DNA of 64,000 nucleotides, taken from Bin87 sp965220095 (GTDB taxonomy: Bacteria; Chloroflexota; Dehalococcoidia; Lucifugimonadales; UBA3495). The notes beneath the pieces were generated by a model. The model was not told where the DNA came from, did not search any database, and worked only from the letters and a program-made list of their open reading frames with translations. How positions within the stretch are numbered: the stretch's first letter is position 1; every line of letters begins with the position of its first letter. Positions 55,988 to 64,000 of this stretch are shown here, piece by piece. A program made the position numbers and the translations under genes. The stretch spans positions 310,001 through 374,000 of the forward strand of contig OZ244805.1 of assembly GCA_965220095.1 (NCBI GenBank), given 5' to 3'.

Positions 55988-56755
55988 GTGGGCGACAACA
56001 GCTACGCCGTGCTGGACCTGCTCCACTGCTGCCAATCCCTCCGTGAACCCGTTACCCTCATTGCCAGACTACGGCTGGACGCCGCTCTCTATGCGCCCGC
56101 GCCAGCCCGTCAGCCGGGTCAGAACGGCCGCCCGCCGCTGAAAGGCGCGCGGCGACCCGCGCTGAAAACGATCCTCGACCAGCCCCAGGCAACTTGGGCC
56201 AGCGTGGCCGTGGCCTGGTATGACGGCGCCACCCGCACGGTGGAACTCACGTCGCAAACGGCGGTCTGGTACCGCTCCGGCAAGCCTCCAGTCCTCATCC
56301 GCTGGGTGCTGATCCGAGATCCCCAGGGCTCCTTCGCCACCCAGGCCTTGCTGTGCACCGACCCCGCCGCGGACCCGACCCAGATCCTGGAATGGTTTGT
56401 CCTGCGCTGGCAACTGGAAGTTACCTTTCAGGAGGTGCGGACCCACCTGGGCCTGGAAACCCAACGCCAGTGGTCCGACCTGGCCATCGCCCGCACCACG
56501 CCCGTCCTGCTGGGAATCTTCTCCTGGACCACCCTGGCCGCCCACGGGTTGCAAAAACAGCGCCCCATGACCCAGCGCCGAGCGGCCTGGTACGACAAGC
56601 CGTTGCCGACCTTCGTGGACGCCATTGCCCTGGTGCGACGCCACCTGTGGCTGGCCTCGGAGGGTTTTTCAACGTCGGCCGTCGACCCCGATACGCAGGA
56701 ACTCCCAGTCGCTCTGTACCACCGACTTGTCGATTCCCTGGCTTACGCCGCTTGA
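55988..56755 (+). CDS. element A transposase, C-terminal frame (copy 4)
   Basis: 255 residues with VGDNSYAV and WQLEVTFQEVRTHLG intact; 22-nt insertion just upstream (55936-55957). Confidence 0.8.
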   Translation: MGDNSYAVLDLLHCCQSLREPVTLIARLRLDAALYAPAPARQPGQNGRPPLKGARRPALKTILDQPQATWASVAVAWYDGATRTVELTSQTAVWYRSGKPPVLIRWVLIRDPQGSFATQALLCTDPAADPTQILEWFVLRWQLEVTFQEVRTHLGLETQRQWSDLAIARTTPVLLGIFSWTTLAAHGLQKQRPMTQRRAAWYDKPLPTFVDAIALVRRHLWLASEGFSTSAVDPDTQELPVALYHRLVDSLAYAA

Positions 56756-56857
56756 AATGCGGAAAGTCCAGCTGAGCACCCGGCGGAAACCCTTGACAGA
56801 AGGGTTTCCGGGCCCTAACTTTTCCGGACACACTGAGCGTGGAGAACTAGACCTGCG

Positions 56858-57461
56858 ATGATTCATCCCCTCCCTCCGACCGTCGGCTTCGCCCGGGTCA
56901 GCCAGACCACCAAGGACCAGGGCAACCTGGAGACCCAGACCCGCCAGCTCCAGGAGTACGGCGTCCACGAGGTCGTCACGGAGATCGGATCGGGCGCCAG
57001 GAGCGACCGCCAGGCCCTGAAGGGCCTCTGTGCAGGTCGGAGACACCCCTTGTCGTCAATGCCATCGACCGCATCAGCCGGAGGGCCGTGGACGGCCTTC
57101 GCTTCATCAGGGATGTGACGGAGCCGGCGTCCACCTGGTGGTCCTCTCCCAGCGGGAGTTCGATACCACCACGCCCACCGACCGACTCCTGCTGCACCTC
57201 ACCCTGGCCATCGCCGAGTGGGAGTGGAGCAACATCCGGGAGCGCAGCATCCCGGGCCCGCTGCTGGCCCGGGCCGAGGGGAAGCGGATCGGGAGACCCC
57301 CGGTGCTCACTGCAGAGGCACGGCAGGAGGTGGAGCGCAAGCTCCGCGAGGGGCAGTCGGTCAACCGTATCGCGCAGGTGCACCGCGTCCACCACAGTGT
57401 GGTCCCGCGGGTGGCCAGGGAGCTGGAGGCAGGGTATCATGTAGAGACGATCGATGGCTGA
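56858..57461 (+). pseudogene. serine recombinase (resolvase/invertase), multiply frameshifted
   Basis: Frame one: VGFARVSQTTKDQGNLETQT with the catalytic Ser of GYARVS and EIGSGARSDR. Frame two near 57040: VVNAIDRISRRAVDGLRFIR. Frame three: LVVLSQREFDTTTPTDRLLL, the long helix, and a C-terminal helix-turn-helix GQSVNRIAQVHRVHHSVVPR. At least two shifts, so inactive as read. Size about 200 residues, as in Hin/Tn3-type resolvases. Transposon resolvase or invertase cannot be distinguished. Confidence 0.8.
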
Positions 57462-57559
57462 TCACCGCCCAGGACCTGCTGGTCATGCAGGCTGCCGGTC
57501 ATAAGCTGCGGGAGACCTCAGCCTTTGTGCCCCACGTCGAGGAGATGCCATAAACGAGG

Positions 57560-57790
57560 GCAGGCGAGTCACAGCAACCGTTACCTTCAGGACTGAGGCA
57601 TGGCTTTACCTTACTACCCGTCCGGGTTCCTGGGTCCGGATTGCCTTAGGGGTGATGCCACCGCTTCCTTTTGCGGAAGCGGGGTGCCCCATGTACGGCT
57701 GTCTTGGGTAAGCGCCTGTCTTTGTCCCAGATACCTCTAACTGGATGCGGACAAGGGGGCCTCATGCCCTCCTGTCGGCAAAGACAGGCC
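57560..57790 (+). other. structured non-coding stretch
   Basis: Contains the hairpin CCGCTTCC-TTTTGC-GGAAGCGG (57661-57682) nested between GGGG and CCCC, and an outer pair GCCTGTCTTTG (about 57715) / CAAAGACAGGC (about 57779). It follows the recombinase and ends at the IS630 edge. Could be a structured RNA or an element end; no family recognised. Confidence 0.4.
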
Positions 57791-59000
57791 TAGTACTCAG
57801 TCACGCTGGGAATAGGGGATAGAGTCGATGGAGTTTTGTCCTGGCATCCTGGGTGGTGAAGCAACAGTTGATTACCGTCTGGGACTCATTGCGTTCCTGC
57901 TCCAGGGTATGTATATCCCAGCGGAGGCTGTCCTCGTCCGGGTGCCTCTGCCCAAGGCATCGGCGGGATATAACGCTGAACTCAATCTCCGCCATATTCA
58001 GTCAACTCCCATGCTTGGGCGTGTAGTGGAGTTCCAGCTTCCGGGCTATGTGCCGGGCCTCCGCCGCCGGGAACGCCTCGTACAACGAAGCCTTGCGGTG
58101 GGTGTTCAGATTGTCCAATACCACCTGGATCACCTCGGCCTCCGGGTAGGCCTCCTCCACCAGCCAGCGCATCTGATGGGCGAAGTCCACCTTGGTGCGC
58201 CGCTCCGTTATCTCCACATGACGCCAGCCGGCCAGGGGTTCACAGGTCAGGAACAGGTTGCGGGCGCCTCCCCTGACATACTCGTAGTCCTCCCGCCTCG
58301 GACGCCCCGGCTTCGCCGGGATGGGCGGACGGGCATCGGCCAGCATCTGGGTGGAGGTCTCGTCGAAGCAGACCACCGGCCTTGCCGGGTCATAGGGTTC
58401 GGCGTAAAGATCCAGCATGTCCTCCATATGGGACACGAAGTCGGCGCTCACCTCGGGAATGCACCACTGCTTCCTCTGCCACGGCTTGAGGGTGTTTTTA
58501 AGTGCCGGCGCACGCTCTCGTGGGACAGCGACGTAACCAAGCCCAACTCCACCGCCCTGCCCGCCAAGGCCCGCAACGTCCAGTGGTCATGGCCCTCGGG
58601 AGCCGGCGTGCAGGCCAGGGCGATGAGATGGGCCCCGGCCCGGTCATCCAGCTTGCGGTACCGGTTGGCTCGGGGCCGGTCCCGGAGCACCCCGTCCTCG
58701 GCGAAACACCGCTTGATGCGGTATACGCTGGACTCGGCCACGTCCAACGCCTGGGCCACCTTGGGCGCGGACCAGCCCTCGCTGATCTTGAGCAGGATGC
58801 GGGCCCTTGTCGCAACCCGCGCCGGACTCCGGCCAGCCCGCACCAGGTGCTCCAACCGGTCGCGTTCCTCCGGGGTAAGCCTGACCGCGAACTTCTCTCG
58901 TACCATACCGCCACCTCACCACAACACAATCCGGAACCAGCATAACATCTGATTTGGAAATCCTGAATCACCCCCTAAATCAACTTTGACTGACTACTAG
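57790..59000 (-). mobile_element. IS630-family element 2
   Basis: Ends CTAGTACTCAGTCACGCTGG and CTAGTAGTCAGTCAAAGTTG (inverted) at a TA/CTAG target. Related to element 1 but diverged. Confidence 0.85.
57801..58906 (-). pseudogene. IS630-family transposase 2, -1 shift site plus nonsense mutation
   Basis: First frame MVREKFAVRLTPEERDRLEH to HLKTPSS, with TTAAAAAC (minus strand, 58493-58500) where the frame must slip by -1 to NTLKPWQRKQWCIPEV. Catalytic VVCFDETSTQMLA and VVLDNLNTHRKASL follow. TGA at 58002-58004 replaces the Trp of the KHxSW motif, and the Glu block (NMAEIEFSVISRRCL) lies beyond it. This copy is therefore dead. Confidence 0.85.
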
Positions 59001-59048
59001 ATTGGCTTTGGCGAGCGACCAAAATCCGTGCTGCAAGGGGGAACTCTG

Positions 59049-60478
59049 TTGAAGAATCTGCTTATCTGCACTGTCTTTACGGCGTGCCTCTTCTTGGCCG
59101 GTACCACATCCGACACCCCCCTCCGACCCCGGTGCCACCGCCGACCCTCGACCTTCCGGCAACAATCCAAGCCCTGGCAGCCACGGTGGAAGCCGCGCCG
59201 ACCGCGACCCTTATGCCTACCCCTCGGCCAACGCCAACGACCCCTCCTACCGCAACTCCAAGGCCAACGGCCACCCCTACAGCTGAGCCTGAACCGACAC
59301 CCTCACCAGTTCCAACCGCGACTCCAACGCCTCTACCAACGCCTACCCCGGCCCCCACAGCTACGCCGCTTCCTACCCCGACGCCTCTACCGATGCCCAC
59401 TGTGCGCCTCTACGGAACAGCCAGCGTCGCAATCGTACATGACCCTGACGACGGGTTTTTTGAAACGTTCCGAGGCCCGGACATTGATGGGGATGTGATG
59501 GTGGAAGTGAACTTCCTCAATCCCTATTCGGTCAGTACCGGACGGTGGGAATACGGCTTCTATCTCCGGGGAGGGTCGAACCTCTATCAACGAGTGAGTG
59601 TCCTGAGCACCGGGGCCTGGGAGCACGACTACCGCCTTGGTCCTGACACCTCCGCCACGTCACTGCGCTCGGAGAGCAGCCCTGACATTGAACGGGGGGC
59701 TTCGGGCAGGAACCAACTACGGCTCGTTATCGTCGGCCAGGAAGGTTGGTTCTACATAAACGGCAAGTTGCAAGACAAGCTGGACTTGGGGGTCGCGCCT
59801 TTCGAGGATGCCAGGCTGTTTATCACCTATGAGCGGGCTGGCGAAGAAACACGCTTTGCCGATTTCTCCGTTTGGGAGTGGGGTGGGTCTATGGCGAAAC
59901 TCCCCGACCAGAGCACACCGACCCCGGTGCCTTCTCCAACCCCCTATGTTCCCTATGTGCCTATATATGGCCCGGTCAGCGGCATTATTACCCATGAGAT
60001 TCAGAAGCCATCCAACTTCTTCGAGCTATTCTACGGGCCGACAACTGGCGCAGACATAATGATGGAGGTCATATTTCATAATCCTCCTCCCACCAGCGAA
60101 GGAGACTGGAACTATGGCTTCCTGCTACGCAATGCCAAGGGAAATGTCTATCACTGGTTGTACATTGACAGCAAGGGGGAGTGGGTCAGGAAGCTTCGCC
60201 TTGGTGAAGACCAGGCCACGTTGCCCTTTGGGAATAGCAGAATCTCCAACCTAGACCAGACTCCCGGGGGCAAGAACAAGCTGCGACTGGTCATAATTGG
60301 AGACCGGGCCTGGACCTTCATCAACGGCAAGTTTCAGGACTCGTCTGACTTGAGCGCAATACAAGATGTGGCCCCGATTACGCTGGTGGTCAATGACCTG
60401 CGGGAGGGGGAGACCAGGTTTGAGAGCTTCACCGTGTGGAAGTGGCATCCCAGTTTGCAGGAACTCCCGGGGCCATAG
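59049..60478 (+). CDS. secreted protein with Pro/Thr linker and two tandem LamG-like repeats, one frameshift
   Basis: TTG start after GGGGGAAC. Signal peptide LLKNLLICTVFTACLFLAG, then a frame change at six C (59116-59121); adding one C gives SDTPPPTPVPPP and leads into a long Pro/Thr spacer (to about residue 110). Two homologous domains of roughly 150 residues follow (about 120-270 and 300-460). Each has a W.YGF.LR.....Y block, an NxLRLVI-G...W.FINGK.QD block and an ETRF..F.VW.W ending, as in jelly-roll (laminin-G/DUF1080-like) domains. Likely surface exposed and ligand binding; no catalytic residues are evident. Confidence 0.7.
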
Positions 60479-60499
60479 GAACGTTGAAGAGGAGCAACC

Positions 60500-60933
60500 A
60501 TGGATCTGCTAATTGAGGCGACCATCAGGGTCACCATCGACGATTCATTCATCGACGAATGGGGCGAGGATGAGGGGGGAGTACAGAGTCTGGCGCGTGA
60601 CGAACTGGCCTGGAGGCTGCTGAGGGGGACCGACCACCCTGGGAACCCGACCACGCCCTTGAGTTCCTCCGCGGCCAGGGGCAAGTAATCCGGGTATGGC
60701 ATGAGGGAGTAGCGGGCTTGAGAGTCGCCGGAAAACGAAAGCTGACATTGCCGGACAGTTTTCCCTACGGAGTGCGTGGGGTCGGAGACCTGGTGCCTTC
60801 GAGGGCGACTCTGGTGTTTGAATTGGAGCTTCTTGGCGTTCAATGGGTCGGGACGCTCACCATTTTCCTTTTTTGGGCCCTTTACAAGGCCATTCCGGGA
60901 ATAAAGCGGAAGGTCTACTGGAGCCAGCAGTAG
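60500..60933 (+). pseudogene. FKBP-type peptidyl-prolyl isomerase C-terminal fragment behind an unrelated small ORF
   Basis: ATG with GAAGAGGAG starts a 62-codon frame (MDLLIEATIRVTIDDSFIDE...) of unknown nature. In another frame from about 60635 the FKBP C-terminal half reads ALEFLRGQGQVIRVWHEGVA, GLRVAGKRKLTLPD, PSRATLVFELELLGVQ, then a hydrophobic tail (TLTIFLFWALYKAI). The first FKBP half with most active-site residues is missing. Either a broken fusion or an indel-damaged gene. Confidence 0.6.
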
Positions 60934-60958
60934 GACCATTCTTGGTCGAGGGGTTGCC

Positions 60959-62368
60959 ATGGAACAAGTCCGAGTGTGCCGTTTCTGTGGTTACATTGAG
61001 GCGGTGCCCGGTTCGCACAGGTGCGCCAACTGTGAAGCCTTTTCAGGCATGATATCCGTTCCCCGGGCCGAGGCGGAGCGGCTGTCCCGCAGCCGTAGAT
61101 TCGGCTTTCTCCGTAGCCGCCTGCTCATACCGGGGATTGCCCTGGCAGTTACCGCGCTCTTGGCCTTCTGGGTATCCTCGAACTACCTGGGACTGGGCCC
61201 CAACCCTCCTGCTGCCTCCACAGATGTTGCGCCGACCCTGGACCCTAGGGACTGGCCGCAGGCGAGGCGCACGGGGGAAGGCACCGGGTTCACCCCAAAC
61301 CCTGTCCCATACCCCCATGAGATTAAGTGGTCCTACAGTTCAGGCGGCCCCCTGCTCAACCCACCAGCCGTGGCGGGCGACCTGGTTTACCTTACTACGG
61401 AGACGGGCAAGCTCGTCGCGCTGGACCGGACAACGGGCTTACCGGTCTGGGAGCATATTACAGGCTTTCCTTCAAGCTCTACCCCCGCCGTGGCAGGGGG
61501 GCTGGTGGTCTACGCCATTCGGCCTGGCCGGGTACTGGCCGTGGATGCGATGACGGGAGCTCTGCAGTGGGACAGGGACATGGGGAGCCCCATCCTGGCC
61601 TCCCCTGTTGTCCGCGATGGCACCGTGTACATTGGAGTGGGAGACCACAAGCTTTACGCCCTGGATATAGCCAGCGGAGCTGTGCTGTGGAGCTTCACCA
61701 CCGATGACTGGGTGGTAGCGGCAGTCTGCCTCGCCGACAACGCTCTCGTAGTGGTCTCCAAGGACAATTTGCTCCATGTGGTGGACACTAATACTGGGCG
61801 GCGGCGCTTGGTGTATGACACCGGCAGGGCCAGACAAATCCTGGGCGGACCGGCTACCCAGGCTGACCGGGTGTACGTCGGGTCCCAGAAGGGCCGCGTG
61901 TGGGCCATAGACTGGCGGGAACGGTCCCTACCCTGGGACCGCTTCATCCTCTTTTGGAAGACCACCTTTCACGTTTGGGGCTGGCTGCCCCATCCGCCGT
62001 CGCAGCGGGGAAGTGTATGGGGGGCCCAGGTCGAAGGTGACGTGGCGCAATCGCCGGCTGTCGCCGGCGGTAGAGTTTACGTTGCCAGCGTCTCAGGCAT
62101 GGTCTCTGCTTTGGGGGCATCCTCGGGAGAGGTGCTGTGGCAAACGGACATGGGGAGTCCGGTGACCACTGCCCCCACCGTGGCGGGACCTACCGTCCTG
62201 GTTGGTACAGAATCAGGTACGGTTGCCGGTTTGGACGCCCTCAACGGACAGTTGTCGTGGGGATTCGAGACAGGAGGCAAGATAACCGGCAGTCCTGTGG
62301 TGGCTGCGACAACCCTGTATGTCGTCTCCCATGATGGCAACCTTTACGCATTGGAGGCTGTCCCCTAA
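60959..62368 (+). CDS. zinc-ribbon, membrane-anchored PQQ-type beta-propeller protein
   Basis: 469 residues. Cytoplasmic zinc ribbon CRFCGYIEAVPGSHRCANCE, one membrane span (LLIPGIALAVTALLAFWVSS), then an outside propeller of PQQ/BamB-like blades: GDLVYLTTETGKLVALDRTT, GTVYIGVGDHKLYALDIASG, GRVYVASVSGMVSALGASSG, TLYVVSHDGNLYALEAV. No dehydrogenase residues are seen, so a scaffold or sensor role is more likely than an enzyme. Its stop is 1 bp before the IS701 end, so the native C-terminus may be slightly altered. Confidence 0.82.
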   Translation: MEQVRVCRFCGYIEAVPGSHRCANCEAFSGMISVPRAEAERLSRSRRFGFLRSRLLIPGIALAVTALLAFWVSSNYLGLGPNPPAASTDVAPTLDPRDWPQARRTGEGTGFTPNPVPYPHEIKWSYSSGGPLLNPPAVAGDLVYLTTETGKLVALDRTTGLPVWEHITGFPSSSTPAVAGGLVVYAIRPGRVLAVDAMTGALQWDRDMGSPILASPVVRDGTVYIGVGDHKLYALDIASGAVLWSFTTDDWVVAAVCLADNALVVVSKDNLLHVVDTNTGRRRLVYDTGRARQILGGPATQADRVYVGSQKGRVWAIDWRERSLPWDRFILFWKTTFHVWGWLPHPPSQRGSVWGAQVEGDVAQSPAVAGGRVYVASVSGMVSALGASSGEVLWQTDMGSPVTTAPTVAGPTVLVGTESGTVAGLDALNGQLSWGFETGGKITGSPVVAATTLYVVSHDGNLYALEAVP

Positions 62369-62369
62369 T

Positions 62370-63200
62370 ATTACAACGACGGTTGGTATGGTAGGATAGT
62401 TGGCGAGTTAGCGTAGGCCACGGGAGGTGGGGTAAGGTGGTAGATGCGGCGGCTTTGGGGCAGATGTGCGGGGCCTTTCAGGATTTTCACGCTTACTTCA
62501 GTTCGCTGTTTGGCCGTCGGGAATCGCGGGAGCACGGTCAGAACTATCTCCAAGCCCTGCTGGTGCAGTCCCAGGACCGGCGCAACGCTGAGAACCTGTC
62601 GGAGTCAGTGGGCGTATCCGCCCGGGGATGCAGCGTTTTCTTACCGAGGCACCTTGGGACGACGACCTGGTGATGGGCCGGCTCCAAGAGTACCTGGGGC
62701 CCCGGCTGGAGCATCGGGAGGGGGTATGGGTGCTGGACGGCAGCGACTTTCCCAAGCAGGGTGTGAAGTCGGTGGGGGTGGCGAGGCAGTATTGCGGCAG
62801 ACTGGGGAAGGTGGCGAACTGCCAGGCGGGTATGTTCTTGGCCTACGTCAGCCCGTTGGGCCGGGCGTTGGTGGGCAAGCGGCTGTATCTGCCGGTGGGC
62901 TGGACTTCGGACGATGAGCGGTGCCAGGCGGCGGGGGTGCCGGAGGAGAAACGCAGCTACCGGTCAAAGACGGAGTTGGCGTTGGAGATGGTGGAACAGG
63001 CCCTGGCTCGGGGACACCTGCGTGCCGGATGGGTGGCTGGGGATGACGCTTTTGGGATGTCGCCGTCCTTTCGGGAAGGACTGTTAGCCCTGGGGATGGG
63101 TTACGTCCTGGACATTCCGGCGAACTTCACGGTGTGGCCTGAGGAGCCCGAGTGGACCAGTCCGGCTTACCAGGGTAAAGGGCGCCCCCGCAAACCCAAG
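62370..63200 (+). mobile_element. IS701-family element 2, left part, interrupted by element A
   Basis: Left end ATTACAACGACGGTT, then the transposase start. Interrupted at 63200 (left flank CCAAG). The right part would lie beyond the window. Confidence 0.85.
62437..63200 (+). pseudogene. IS701-family transposase, N-terminal half, frameshifted and interrupted
   Basis: GTG start; MVDAAALGQMCGAFQDFHAY to LSESVGVSARG, then after a one-base shift at a GGGG run near 62626, MQRFLTEAPWDDDLVMGRLQ. First catalytic motif VLDGSDFPKQGVKSVGVARQ and second GDDAFGMSPSFREGL are intact. Ends YQGKGRPRKPK at element A, whose first codons add LGFTHNLEKV. Confidence 0.87.
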
Positions 63201-63279
63201 CTAGGCTTTACGCATAATTTAGAAAAAGTATAAAGACAAGGTAAGTTGGCCTGACCAAAATCTCACTAAAGGCCCAGCT

Positions 63280-63852
63280 ATGCTTACCCTGCCCAATGCC
63301 ATTGTATCCATACTCATTCCCTTCGCAACGCTGTTTACCAACCCGACCTGGCGGAAAGCCCAGGTACTGCTGGTGAGCGCGATCCTGACCCCGGGTCAGC
63401 GCACCGTCGCCGCGGCCCTGCGGGTCATGGGCCGCAGCGATCACCGCGATTACGCCCGCTACCATGAGGTGCTCAACCGGGCGGTGTGGTCGCCCCGTGC
63501 AGCGGCGCGCATCCTCTTGGTGTTGCTGCTCCAGCACCTTGATGGTGGGGATGGCCCCTTGGTCTTCGGCATCGACGAAACCCTGGAACGGCGTCGCGGC
63601 GCCAAGATCAAAGGTCGGGGCATCTACCGCGACGCGGTGCGTTCCAGCCGGAGCCAACTGGTCAAGGCCAGCGGCCTGCGCTGGATCTCCCTGATGTGGC
63701 TGGGCCACGTGCCCTGGGCCGGACGCCATTGGGCCTTGCCGGCGCTCACCGTGCTGGCGCCATCGACCCGGTACTACCAACAGCAGGGACGTCGGCACAA
63801 GAAGCTCACCGACTGGGCGCGACAGATGATCCTGCAACCCCGCTCATGGTGA
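63280..63852 (+). CDS. element A transposase, N-terminal frame (copy 5)
   Basis: 190 residues; one change from copy 1 (VLLVSAILTPG for VLLVGAILTPG). Confidence 0.8.
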   Translation: MLTLPNAIVSILIPFATLFTNPTWRKAQVLLVSAILTPGQRTVAAALRVMGRSDHRDYARYHEVLNRAVWSPRAAARILLVLLLQHLDGGDGPLVFGIDETLERRRGAKIKGRGIYRDAVRSSRSQLVKASGLRWISLMWLGHVPWAGRHWALPALTVLAPSTRYYQQQGRRHKKLTDWARQMILQPRSW

Positions 63853-63895
63853 GCCTGCCGAACCACGCTGGCTGCCCCAACGTCCACTGGCGCTG

Positions 63896-64000
63896 GTGGG
63901 CGACAACAGCTACGCCGTGCTGGACCTGCTCCACTGCTGCCAATCCCTCCGTGAACCCGTTACCCTCATTGCCAGACTACGGCTGGACGCCGCTCTCTAT
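63896..64000 (+). CDS. element A transposase, C-terminal frame (copy 5), partial
   Basis: First 35 codons from GTG (GDNSYAVLDLLHCCQSL), cut by the window edge. Confidence 0.7.
   Translation, partial: MGDNSYAVLDLLHCCQSLREPVTLIARLRLDAALY

Larger units (their letters stand above)
55282..56771 (+). mobile_element. element A copy 4
   Basis: 1,490 bp; perfect target duplication CTGAG at 55277-55281 and 56772-56776. The left duplicate shares its CTG with the last bases of ISAs1, so the insertion hit the exact edge of that element. It is 11 bp longer than copies 1 and 2 because TACTCATTCCC is tandemly repeated near 55390-55411. Confidence 0.95.
63201..64000 (+). mobile_element. element A copy 5 (runs off the window)
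   Basis: First 800 bp of the element, left end CTAGGCTTTACGCAT. Carries the same 22-nt insertion (63844-63865). Small differences in the leader (GACAAGGTAAGTTGG). Confidence 0.93.

Noticed and set aside
1..64000. CRISPR array, tRNA or rRNA genes
   Set aside because: No regularly spaced short direct repeats with unique spacers were seen, and no cloverleaf with a T-loop or rRNA core was recognised by eye. A tRNAscan-type run would settle tRNAs.

Overview
The window reads as a GC-rich chromosome segment of an uncultivated bacterium, most likely a Chloroflexota (SAR202/Dehalococcoidia-like) lineage. This is inferred from gene content, not proven: oligopeptide ABC systems whose lipoproteins carry Val/Lys/Glu-rich linkers, a 1,060-residue BNR/VPS10-type propeller protein, a luciferase-like monooxygenase, an M28 peptidase with a Pro/Thr linker and PQQ/NHL propellers. 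No rRNA, tRNA or CRISPR array was seen.

Layout. 0-1.2 kb: IS701 transposase tail and a decayed element-A fragment. 1.3-9.3 kb: metabolic/secreted genes (BNR propeller, cupin-like protein, M28 peptidase, NHL fragment, LLM oxidoreductase). 9.25-10.73 kb: element A copy 1. 10.7-14.1 kb: a beta-class DNA methyltransferase split into N- and C-terminal pieces around a 2.7-kb segment (MFS transporter, truncated acyl-CoA-dehydrogenase-like gene) bounded by a 12-bp inverted repeat. 14.4-15.4 kb: YkgJ-like protein, a MITE-like repeat, a NERD fragment. 15.5-21.9 kb: a complete five-gene dpp/opp operon on the minus strand. 21.9-24.3 kb: an OGG-type glycosylase whose start comes from an IS66 remnant, and two small orphan genes. 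24.6-26.6 kb: groES-groEL. 27.1-37.3 kb: element A copies 2 and 3, element A-prime, two IS66 elements, a broken MFS gene, TnpB and IS21 remnants. 37.3-40.7 kb: an island of unrecognised genes. 40.8-43.4 kb: IS21. 43.5-47.5 kb: a second dpp cluster lacking ATPases. 48.3-59.0 kb: dense IS nest (IS4, IS1182, ISAs1 carrying IS630 and ISNCY insertions, element A copy 4, broken serine recombinase, second IS630). 59.0-62.4 kb: two-repeat lipoprotein, FKBP fragment, PQQ propeller. 62.4 kb to end: IS701 N-terminal half interrupted by element A copy 5.

The dominant theme is recent IS expansion with gene decay. Element A (about 1,479 bp) occurs five times nearly identically. In every copy the transposase is split into two frames by the same 22-nt insertion; removing it restores a 453-codon frame matching the intact 454-residue relative A-prime. 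Both IS630 copies share a -1 frameshift at an A-run. Many host genes also carry single-base indels, often in C or G runs, so sequencing error and real pseudogenisation must be separated before any are called dead.

The intact working modules are peptide uptake plus extracellular peptidase (nutrient scavenging) and the chaperonin pair. The least explained part is the 37.3-40.7 kb orphan island.
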